Of a DNA stretch of 64,000 nt, positions 28,701-40,983 are shown in pieces. The first letter of the stretch is position 1. Every line of letters begins with the position of its first letter. The translations under genes and the position numbers were made by a program. Origin of the DNA: Sclerodactyla briareus (taxonomy: Eukaryota; Echinodermata; Holothuroidea; Dendrochirotida; Sclerodactylidae); NCBI GenBank assembly GCA_026419785.1, contig JAODTK010002510.1, forward strand, positions 124,001 through 188,000. Reading direction: 5' to 3'. The notes under the pieces were generated by a model. The model was given only the letters and a program-made list of their open reading frames with translations, was not told the origin of the DNA and did not search any database.

Positions 28701-31700
28701 ATTGGTCTTATCCATTTCAAGATCTTGAATTGTCTTATCCATTTTACAAGTGTCTTACACGATACTTAATGCACGAGCGCGATGCCGCATTGTACCTGAA
28801 TACATTCATCTAGCGCACAAATGCAGTAAACTGTCAGGTGTTTGACTGGTGTGTTTTCAGGCGATTTTCGAACACTTGGACTAACTGAGCAGACTTAATA
28901 TCCAGGGGAGGGTTGCTCCAGAGCTTCTAAGCGGCGTTTGTGAAGATTATGTCATCCTATCGAGGTCAATTACGTAAGCTGAACTTGTGGCATCAAAGTT
29001 CACTATTAGACCGTCAATGAACTCGGAACTGCTTGAAATTACCAATTGTGCCACCTAATAGTTACTGCACATATTGATGTTTTTCTTGTGAGTTAGTTGA
29101 CATTCAATTAACATGAAATTACCATCAGTCTCAGTTTATTCTATTACGCGTTTCTTTTTTCTTGGACAGCTTTGTGACATAGAAGTATTTTACTGTCTAT
29201 CCAGTCGCATAGGAAGCGCGGGAGAGGATTAGCCGGGTACGTCCACACGGTCCTAGGGATGTCGGGCGTTCATCGGTAGGGACTACTGAAAGGTGACTAA
29301 ACGCGTTCCGTGTTCCAAGCACTCCGTTCCTCGGTACACAGCATTTTAATGCAAAAGGTGGTTTTCATCCTTCTAGACCAGAGAGATGCAATTTTTCAGC
29401 CCTCTCGGGTCTTCCAGGTAATACAATCGTGTGGGATACGCGCCAACCTGAGTGGTGATTACGGCTTAGACTAAAGATCGATGGTTCGTGGTTCCCTCGG
29501 GTCTTTTGTCCATGGGCCCGAGTATCCTGCTACATCGCTGGTGATATCGGGTTGTATTGTAAAACCCTCAGAGGCTTGTTCAGCCGATAGTCCTGCCCAT
29601 AGCTGCAAACCGTTATTCTTACTTTCATAAATAGTTTCTAGCTTGTGTTATAACACCGCTTCATAAATTTTAACTGGCCATTGTTGAGGCATTAGGGCTT
29701 AACACGTGCTAAGACATTGTTACAAGCAACAATCCTATTTTACAGATCGTGATCCGGCTATGACCATCGGGTATAGCTCTATGTTTGCATGAGCTCTAAA
29801 AAAGATTGTTGATTGAATTTCCAACTCACATGAAATAAACGTATATTTATCTATATGGGTAATCGCCTGATTAGTAGTATCACCCGGCTGTGGACACAAG
29901 ACAATTGGGCGTCATTAAATTGAATTACCGCCGCAATTATCTAAATTGACAAACATGAAACGTAACGCACGATCAGGAGCACGACGACCTTCAATTGGTT
30001 ATTGTACGGATCGGCAACCTCCATAAGGTTACCACAAATTCGATTATTTGCATAACAGTAAACTATCTTATCGTCATCGATTGTACCGCCAGCGTCTAAC
30101 CGGAGGACTTGGTGTTCGACCAGCTCACTTAGCCGTGTCTACGAAAGGAATATATAAAATATTGCCGAGTATGGTTCTGCCCTCCACAAAAACTTCTGGC
30201 GTTATAGACGGCAAAGCATTGGTTGCGAGTTCGGAACCCATTGAAAGTCCGAAGTTTTTTCCCGCAGTGCTGTTGGACAAGGCATGTCTCCTGAAATGTA
30301 CCACGACACGTGTGAAGAGTATCGAGCGCCGTATGTGGCTGCTTGATATTGGAAAGTCCCCCGGGGGACACGATAAAGTGATGTACTGAAATGGTCAAGG
30401 TCATTCAAGGTCAACAAACGGCCAAATAATAACATTTTCTGTAATAACTTCTAGTGACTGTGTGCGATATGGCTGACTTTTGGGACATCTGTATTTATCA
30501 AGGTAACATTTTCATAAAACCGTTATGTCATCAAAGGTCATTCAAGGTCACTTATGGACCAAAAACTGCCAAATAATAGCATTTCCTGTAAACACCTCTC
30601 AGGACTGGTATGCGTATACAGCTGATGTTTGAGGCATGGTGCTTATCATTCGTGATGAGAATATTTCATGGAAATAAAAATAAACTGTTATGTTATCAAA
30701 CAAAAGTCAATCCAGGCCAATTATCAGAATCCTAATCGTGAGAAGTATTGAAATGAGTGAAACAGCCCCTACCAAACTCCATACAATTTTGACTAGTATC
30801 ATCCACTGAATTGTATATTCCTCCACACTTCATATGGGAATCCCCAGGAGGAGATTTTTTACCTCAGCCTCAGCGCCTCTACCATGAATCTGTAAACAAT
30901 GAGTGCTGAACCAGAAAAAGTTACAATGGATTGGGGGCTGGGTTTCATTATTAACTCGAGACAGGCCTTGAAGCAGCATAGCTAAGATTGGGCTTACATC
31001 ATTTGGATTTTCAGCGAGGAGTTAGGGGAGGGATAGGGGGGCTGAAAAGACGGTGTAGTTATATATGGGAAGCATATTGCTGGTGTACATAGAGTCACGG
31101 ACTTGAACTGCTAACACGATACACAGACTACGAATGACAATGCTTCATTGTTGCTGTATTCTTGTGGGGGGCTGTAGTAGGTACCAGTTGTTTGGAATAT
31201 CTAGTATCAAACATCCAAAGGAGTGCAATTATAAAAATAAGAATAAACTTGCCAATCACCTCCCCCCCCCCCTCCCCAAAGATAGAATGCTGTAGGCCCA
31301 GATGCAACAGTAACCAGTAATGTGTGTTAATCAAGGTTATCATGGAACGTAAGAATACAATTTACAACTGAGAAATACTACGGGTATGGCTCTTACCGTT
31401 ACTCTCGACATTTTTGAAATAGTGGTTTATTCTGGTCAGACAGAGGGCAGCTAGAGTTTGGTAATTCAGTGGTCTATTTTGCATAGATTATTCAAAATAT
31501 CAAAGTTTGTTCAATTTCCATGAAGCTTCATAGGTATGGTCTACCTTTTAGTCCCTCAAAATTTCAGCATCGATCGAGGCACTGGGGATTATTCCATGTG
31601 TATAATTCGCTTCATTCATGCAAACCATTCAAGTTTGTGGAGTCCCATGAAACGTATTAAGTGTGGTCCACCATTGGTCCTGAGAAAATGGGTCAATGGG

Positions 31701-34700
31701 AGTGGTACTGTGTCTTAATTTGAATAATTCACGAGATTTAGTCACAGTTCAAAAACGTACTCCTCTGGCAGACATGGTCATAATCAGTCCTCATGAATTT
31801 GAAATTGGTCACTGATTAATGAGCTGTTTCTGTTGAATGTAATACCAAAACCTGAAAGCGACAGATGGAATGACTTATGAATATTTGCATGGTGACTTAT
31901 GGAGAAACCACTGATCGCGCAACCAGGCGAGACACTGGTTGCGATCGCCCCCTATTCTATGTCGCACGTTGAGCCGCAAGACTTCTTTCTAGAACAGATG
32001 ATGGCGAGTACTACCAAATGCTACTAAACAAGGTTCATGTGGCATCCCCGAAATCACACTATGGACATTATTTTTCAACCTTATTATCCAGCGTGCTTTG
32101 TGCTTCTGAAAACCATATCATTTATTTCCAAATGCATTTATGAATTCTTGAAGAACCGGCCGGTGTCGCCTTATACAGTTATATAGCCTTGCTAATAATA
32201 ATGATAAAAAGAGACGAGTCGCAGTATGTTGAATTGCCGACACAACTCAAGGCTACAACAATTAGGGAAACGTGTGAACACTAACTACGACGATTGATAG
32301 GCTCTTTTGCGGTATTGTACAAACAACATGCCCCTGTGCGTAACGCAGAACCTGAAACTGGAATGATGATAAGAGAGTTCATTTCTTCAGACATTGTTCA
32401 ACTACGGATACGAAAGGACAAAAGACACAATAGTGTTATATTCATGAAAACACGATAAATTCACTATCTGGGATGAATAAATAACGGTGAGTAGGAAAAC
32501 AGTATCAGCCCATATCTCATAACAGCGTAAAATAATCTGGGCAGGGTACCTCGCCTGAGTTATTGGTTTAGTTCGATGCTAGCTTTTTTCGAAAGTGCGT
32601 GACCTTCCTCGGTGTCGATTCTAGGCGTTCCCCGGTATGAAACGACATTATTCTGCGGAGATTATCGGCTAGCTGCGCGGTCCGTTAATACCGGCATTTC
32701 TAGGAAGTGAAAACTCGACTTTGACGGAGTGTAGTTGGGTGTTTTTTTTTTTTTTTTTTTTTTTTTGGCTTGCCAAAGTAGAGAGATTTTATCGATCCTT
32801 TCGTGCGTATTCCTTTATTGACACAGCTCCATCCGCGTTTATTCTTCGCTGGGCTGCATTCCACGGTACCATGACCACGCCCATCTGTAATAGGTATTGT
32901 GTATTGGGTGCATAAAACAAGTGGACAATTTGAGGCTTTTTTTTCAAGATGACTCATGGCTAAATCCCATCCTCGTATGTTTAAAACAGAAAAGAATGTG
33001 TGTTCATTCGTATGTCCGTATACACTGTGTTTTTTTTTTTTTTCAGTTCATTTTAAACTCACTTGCAGAAGACGCTAAGAAGCCATCTGTTGGTCAAGTT
33101 CCCGATGATGATGCGAACCGTCATTAGCATCAATGTGAAATTATCGGGATATACATGACGTAATCAAATATTTTAACACTATAACACGTACCACTTATCT
33201 ACTGTTTGAGACGATTGGAAAAAAATACTTTGTACTGTGTGCCCATGCCAGCATTTTTCGAAAACGAACGCATTTCAACATTTTCAATCATCAGACACCG
33301 GGAAAAAATCATCCTGGCTGGGGGCTGCTGTTCCGGGCCTACGTAAAACTGTTATAACATTTAAATTTTATGTATTTTTACGATTATTTACCATTGCAAT
33401 CATTATAATTTATATTATCAATTTCGAAATTAGCTGGGATTATTTAAAACTTTTGACGTCGTGCAAACTTGGCAGTCGCATTTTGGGTAGTCGCCACCAG
33501 ACTGTGGTGCCGCTTCGAAAAAGCACAAGATCCATGCCTACTGTGAATCTGCCTACAAAATGGTGAATATGCATAAAGTTGATAGGCATGCTGTTAATGG
33601 AGATGACATTGTAACATTTCAACGTTTTAAGTTTTTTTCATGATAAAAAGCAGTGTTTTGTTGTCACTTTTACCAACTCTATTCCAACAACAGTTCGGTC
33701 AGTTGATCCATATAAACATTGCGGAATTTAACTTGGTCCTGATGCTATATAGTGATCCCGATGCCCCATAGTGAATAATCGCTACTTATGACACCGTAGC
33801 GCGCTCTGAAATACACATAGCTGTTGCAACCAAAATGCAGTGCATTCATATTCGCGATGAAATGAATCTCGATATGGAAAAAATCTAACATTCAGAGCGA
33901 ATTTGAGGAATGGAATGGATGTCGTTGTGACTGTATGGGCCTTCTACACCTTTGTGTTCAGTAGTCATCCTGTTTACAAGGTGTTCAGACTTGACCTCTG
34001 TTGACCTTAGATGAACTTGGACCAGACCAAAAAACAATAGGGAGCATCTACTCGGTATGGCCAACCCCTATACCAAGTATGAACTTGCTTGACGTTAGCA
34101 TTGGGTAGTTATGATATTCAGTTTTCAGACTTTGTTCTCTGTTGACTTCAGATGACCTATACCAGACCAAAGAAAACATAGGATTATCAAATAACATATG
34201 GAAACTGCATACCCAGTATGGAACACCTACATCTTTTTGTTCACTAGTTATCATGTTTGCAAGGTTTCGAGTCTTTGACCTCTGTTGACTTCAGATTACC
34301 TTGGATTTAACCCTGGAAACAATAGGGACCATGTACTCCATACAGCCGATCTACATACTAAATGTTAACCCTCTACAGTGTTCAGTAGTTATCATAGTTA
34401 CAAGGTTTCCAGACTTTGTTCTCTGTTGACTTCAGATGACCTGTACCACCAACCCAAAAGAGATTGGGGATCATCAATCCACATAGTCAAGCTACACACT
34501 AAGTATGGTTGTGTAGTGCACCTTTTCCTTCACTAGTAATTGTATTTATAAGGTTGCATCAAACCGGAAAACAATAGTGTCATTTACTTCATATCATCAG
34601 CCTTCATACCAAGTTATAATCCTTTGCACCTTTGATTCATTAGTTATCCTGTTTACAAAGGGCATGAGGCACATACATACAAGCGCGCGCACACACTCCA

Positions 34701-37700
34701 CACACGGGCACACATAGATACACACACCTAAACAGTCGCATAGATTCCTTTTGCCTTTGGCAAGGAATCTAAACTAGTAAAATCACGTGAAAAGGGGTAT
34801 TTCCATTCATTCATCATAAGTTCATTTTGGTCCAGTCTTCCATCTTTGCAATAACGTGTGAAAGCTGAAGTACGGTACATGCAAGAAATGCAATGTTGCG
34901 CAGAGTAGGCAAACATGAAGAGGAAGAACCTTTGTTGTTGTAGGAATAGTTTTTTTTTCCTGTCTAGAAACTGAAAACTTACAATAACCAATAATACAGA
35001 AAACTTAACCTAACCTAACAGTGCTAGCGCTGTCACCCGTGATTTTTTTTTTTTGTCTGTTTTTTTGTGGTAAAATTCCAGATACACAGCAAAGAAACAG
35101 AATAGTATTATACCACAACTAAAAAACTAAGAAGGAAAATAAAATTTTGTCTGAAGTTATTTGAGATTCTTCATTATTTTCCTATCTACATAAATATTGA
35201 AGCCACTTAATAAGCTGACAAGTGGCAAAAACTAGAGTGGCGAGGTAACTTTAACTTATTTTCTATGCATACACAGATGTGATGGCATCAAGATTGAATA
35301 AAAAATATTATTTCATGAAATGAACACATAGACCTATTAAACCTTATATTGGAGAGGATATAAAATGAATAGCTGAAGACTGCGTTTCGTTGTAGTCGTC
35401 GACAGTATTCGACACTGTTACTTCAATTATGGAGAAGAAAAGCACGATCATCATAAAAAGAAGTGAATCTCTGCGCAACGTCGTTACAATTAGAAATACA
35501 TTTTGGCCAAAACTGTAGGGAGAAATGGTTACCTATTATTGCGAGAAAACGAATCCACTAGCGAGTAAACATATTTTACAGAGGAAACACTGTTACTTCA
35601 ATTATGGAGAAGAAAAAAGCACGATCATCATAAAAAAAAGTGAATCTCTGCGCAACGTCGTACAATTAGAAATACATTTGGCCAAAACTGTAGGGAGAAA
35701 TGGTTACCTATTATTGCGAGAAAACGAATCCACGAGCGAGTAAACATATTTTACAGAGGAAACACTGTTACTTCAATTATGGAGAAGAAAAAAGCCGATC
35801 ATCATAAAAAGAAGTGAATCTCTGCGCAACGTCGTTACAATTAGAAATACATTTGGCCAAAACTGTAGGGAGAAATGGTTACCTATTATTGCGAGAAAAC
35901 GAATCCACGAGCGAGTAAACATATTTTACAGAGGAAACCACTGTTACTTCAATTATGGAGAAGAAAAAAGCACGATCATCATAAAAAAAAGTGAATCTCT
36001 GCGCAACGTCGTTACAATTAGAAATACATTTTGGCCAAAACTGTAGGGAGAAATGGTTACCTATTATTGCGAGAAAACGAATCCACGAGCGAGTAAACAT
36101 ATTTTACAGAGGAAACACTGTTACTTCAATTATGGAGAAGAAAAAAGCACGATCATCATAAAAAGAAGTGAATCTCTGCGCAACGTCGTTACAATTAGAA
36201 ATACATTTTGGCCAAGACTGTAGGGAGAAATGGTTACCTATTATTGCGAGAAAACGAATCCACTAGCGAGTAAACATATTTTACAGACGCGGAACACAAG
36301 GTGTGAGGTTAAGTTGAGGTCTCTAGTAATTGACAAAAAAATCGTAACAATACTGCCTCTTCTGCGCAATATAAGGTCATATAGAAGGTTACATTCACCC
36401 AGGACAAAATGATAATGTCGATAATGTCATCTTAATTTGAACGAAAAACGCTCCTCCTAATGAATTATCCGAAATCAAGTACAATTTAAACTAATCACAG
36501 ATTTTTCTTGTTTGAATATCAACTGATTCGTATCTTAGTTTGCCGTTGTACCATGGCCATTGAAACTTCAGACTGCACAAGAGTGCAAGACTACACAAAA
36601 TCTGAGACCGACTCCTGAGCAAGCGATTTCATCGCTCGTCGACCTCGAATTCGCCGGGAAGCAAAAATATCACAAAAATGGTGACCTCGTTCGAAGAAGA
36701 CGTTTGCAACTCTATCAAATTCCTTGTTGGGGGTTTATGATTGACAATCAGCAGTAATGCATAAATATCATTTTCGACCTTGTTCACTCACCTTCAAACG
36801 AGCCAGCCATCGCGTCAGTCGGGTCATTGTAGAAACTCTCAGAGGCGAGGAGGATACATCATCAATCTCCAGTAGCTGCTGCAAGTGGTCTGTAACCTGA
36901 AATGGATATCGTCAGAGAAGATAAACACGTGATTTAATTTGAATGCCATATGATTAATGAAATGGAAATTGTTTGTTTGTTTATTCGTTCGTTAATGTCG
37001 GATAGCAGATACAGTACCGTAACCCAGACCCCCGTAACCTCAGACTTGCAAAACTACGTCGAGGACAGCGATGGTAATGGTAACAACCGCTCAGCATTCT
37101 CCAATTCTCGATAATGCTGATAAATATTATTGATAATGTTGGCGGTAGTGGTCGTGGTGATGGACGAAGATGGTGATTAAGAGAGTGAGCTTACATTCAG
37201 ACAATGACGACAGCAGTGATGAAGGAAGGAGGGAAGACCGAGGCGAAGAATGACGACCTGCTTTATACAATAAGGAGGATGCGGATTGAATCGAGGAGTA
37301 GGAGGGAGAGGGTGTGGAAGAAATTTCAGAGGATGATATAAAGTAGATTAAGAACGTGGAGACGGAGGATTGTTAACGTAGGAGGAGGCGTTCGGAGGAG
37401 AAAAAATGATGGGGGAATGAAGAGGACGAGTGATAGGAGAAGACAAAATGACAAGTTTGGAAGGAAACAAATGTGTTCGCAGTGGTATGAGGATATTGAG
37501 AAGAAGGAGTGGCGAAAGACAGTAGGAGGTTGTGCCAAATGTAAATGTTGGAGACGGAGGTGAGGCGTAAGATGTGCTGGATAAGGAAGAGAAAGCGAAA
37601 GGAAACTATAGGAGGTAGAAGTGCCTTAGGTAGTAGAAGTGCCTTACTTCATCCTGTTGGTGATGTCAACAGGTTTCCCGTTTTAGTCACTAGGGATGAG

Positions 37701-40700
37701 ATTTCCGGTTCTCTTCCCATTCCTTCTTGGGTGGTTTAGTGCCTTTAGGGTGGTTGGGTGTCCAGCAGGGCTAGAACTTAGCAACTGAGAACTTGCGTGG
37801 AGGATAAAGGTGGAAAGGGTGTGCTGCAGGCCTGCGCCAGATGGAACAGAGGCCCGAACCCTGAGGGTAGCGCCCAGGGTTGCTGCCTCATCAACTGGCA
37901 AATAATCGCAAGCTGTCCACCAAGCAAGGTCGCGACCTGGAGCGCTCTAGTGCACAGGAGTTTTGGGGATCCCATCCGGGTCCTGTTGCTTTTTTCGAAT
38001 TTGTGTCCCGTTCTGCCCTGCTGGCCCCAACTTCTCTGATTGGTGCTGAGCCACTCCATCTCACTACTACCTATCAACTTTGAAATGTTCAATTCCAATC
38101 AAGATTCCTATGCAGTTGACAACGCCCACCCCCCCAACCACGGCACTGCTTTTTCCCCTTTCACTATCTCCTTCTGTAATATCCGTGGATTTCTTCTAAC
38201 CTGCACCAAGCACCAGTACCTCTGAAGAACCAGCCCAAGCCTTTCTGAACTGAACCAAGAATAGCCTCAGAGTCACTGAAATTCTCTCCACATCTCAAAT
38301 GTCCTTGGTATGAGCTTCTACTTGCTTTATTCCGTCATGGTGGGATGTGTGCTTTCGTGCGCTGCGATGTGCGAGCTACTCGTCTTCAAGACCTCGAATC
38401 TGTAACTCTGACCTCCAACTCCTATGGCTCAAGTTATTCTAAGGCAGTGGCAAAACTTTTCCCATCGCGTTTCTTCGAAGGTTCCGACCTGGAATTCTCT
38501 ATAATAATGATAAAAAGAGACGAGACGAGACGAGTCGCAGTATGTTGAATTGCCGACACAACTCGTGACTAAAATTTCCTAAATTATGCAAATTTAGACA
38601 TTTCAACAAAAACGTATAATCCTTTGGTAGGCATGGTCAATAATCAGTCCTCATGAATTTGAAATTGGTCACTGATTAATGAGCTGAGCTCTATTACGCC
38701 CCCACCCTGCAATCCATCGCGGGAAAACTCGGCTGACAAGCAGCAAGCATCCCATATAGTTCTTATTCTCCCCATTCGGTCAGACCTTCGCTTGGGATGC
38801 TTGGCCATCTGTTCTGCTTTCCTCTTCCTACAATTTCAGCTTTTTAGTCTAGAATCAACAAGCTGTCACTCACTTCTCTTTCATAGCTCTCTCCTCCCTT
38901 TCTCAAGCGGGCCTCGTCGTAGGTTTCAGCCCATTCGCCAGCTTTGCACCCCTAAAAGGGAGGTTATATTTCGAGGAGATGTGGTTGTGCAGGAGATGAA
39001 TGGGAAGATCAGGAGGTGGGGAATTCAGGGGGGGGGGGGGGGGAATTGGGAGTTGCAGAGAGATGGATGGGGCGTATTCCGACGGCTAGAATGACGATGA
39101 TATCAATATCGAGCACCCTCGTATGATTGTACAGAGTGATCAAAAGACCAATTTCAGGTCCCATGGGCAATAGTGGGTCGAGTACTACCGTCCGGCGTGG
39201 ATATTGACAGTGAGTTTTCGTTTACCAATCATATTTTCAAGATTTTATGTAAAATGTGATTACTGAAAATATTACTGAAAAAAAGGGTCGATAAATTCCA
39301 TCTACATCCTCGAAATGACGCCATATTTCCGTCTAAATGTTACGGAGAGGGTGTTCACGTCAGTTATCTGCTTGTTGTGTTGTCCTGGGTACAGTTTGTA
39401 TCATTCTTTCCCTGCACGAAGACGAGAATTCGCAAGTTTTTTGAAAAATCTCTCAAATGTTTCGCTCAGACATGATAACAAGAGGGCCCCGTCGCGCGGC
39501 GCTGCCTGGATTAATTTTCGTTAGACTAGCCAGGAGTGTTTTTAGATGCGAGGATCACCCCTGATGTAATATGTTTTTGGCATACTGTTGAACAAAAGAT
39601 TATATTTATTGGTATTTTCGAATGAGTGCATTTTTAGTGTCTTATTACCACCTTATGCCCTATTTATAAATTCGATAATTATACTAGAACAGCGGAATCA
39701 GTCAATCAGATAACACAGTGTGTCGACACAGTCCGTCTGCATTGAGAAGCGAGAAACCGATGTTTTGGTTATTATTTACCCCTGAGTGCGGCTGTTTCCC
39801 TTCGTGAAGTACTGCGACCTTGGTCCAATTGAACTCTTTCAGCAGTTTTGCTTGCAGATCGTTGAGGTTGTATGGTGGACCCAGAGCCCGGAAAAAGTAC
39901 GGTATGTTGCGGTTGGAGAGATTCGGCGATGACGAGGCTTGGTTTAACCATAAGACGGTCAATAAACACTCGATTGATAGCTGATTCAATAAGTGTCTCG
40001 CTTGGATCGGGTCAATCTTAGCGACGTGCTGATTTTAGCTTATTCAATTTATATTCGTTTGGGTGCAAATCACAGCGTGAGCTGAAAACCTTTGAAATAG
40101 TTTCCGGCATATTATCCAATAATACAGATGATTCTCTTTAAATATATTCGATCCAATCATCCGCATCTTCTCCTCCAAATTGTTTGTTGCTGTTACGGCG
40201 AATAGAATGAGAAAATAGTAAAATGAATCATATCAGTAATATGAGTCAAATACCTTCTTTAAAGATTCATTTTGATGAGGTTTTTTCTGAATGTTTCCAT
40301 GTGCTTTTTCTTGCTGCTTTAGTTCATTGTTCTTGTTTGTTTTTCTCCTCTCCCTCATCTCCCATCGTTTTAACCCTCGGTGTATAGCAGTGTGTATAGA
40401 ACAGAAAGTATAGTATGACTGATGTCGGCATATGTCCAAGATGCCGTCTGCATGCATGGGTTTTGTACTGTGCTTTGTCTACCTGTTTGAGACTGCTAAC
40501 CTGATGAATCAGAACTGAATAAGATATGATCACTACCGATGGTGGAATGTTACCGGAGTCCATTATCGGTTAAAATTTTCATTTCTATTTCACTTCATTA
40601 TCCGTTCCAGGTAGGCCTATTATTCATTATCGGAAATGTAATATAGTCCGATATCATCATCGGATGAATGATAATCGTTAGACATCCATTAATATTATCG

Positions 40701-40950
40701 CGATATTTTCATCATAAGTCGTACGCATTAAGGTTGTGAACAACCCGCACTAAGTTCAAGTTCGCATTTTCTGGTACATTAAATGCTCTGGTGAACAATT
40801 GACCAGAGTAAAGGCAAAGCGCGAACTCAATATAGGTAGCAACGCACTGTGAGAATAATAGTAATAATAACCAATAAAAAAAAAATATAAAAAAAAAAAT
40901 ATAATAATAAAATAAGAATAAGATACTAATAATAATAATAATAATAACAC

Positions 40951-40983
<33 letters not shown>

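Larger units (their letters stand above)
26625..33062 (-). other. Receptor intron 5 (about 6.4 kb)
   Basis: No exon was confirmed. It includes unrecognised ORFs (28,069-28,561 and 30,048-30,389 plus strand), the repeats listed separately, and poly-T tracts at 32,741-32,767 and 33,032-33,044. A reading at 27,200-27,290 on the minus strand that resembles YVWII is discussed among the rejected items. Confidence 0.45.

Noticed and set aside
32700-33127. ORFs with Lys or Phe runs next to poly-T tracts
   Set aside because: Run-length artefacts of homopolymers; no family similarity.
35525-36412. Repeated small proteins (MVTYYCEKTN...) as a tandem gene family
   Set aside because: The ORFs simply follow the 176-bp tandem unit and are interrupted at different points in each copy.
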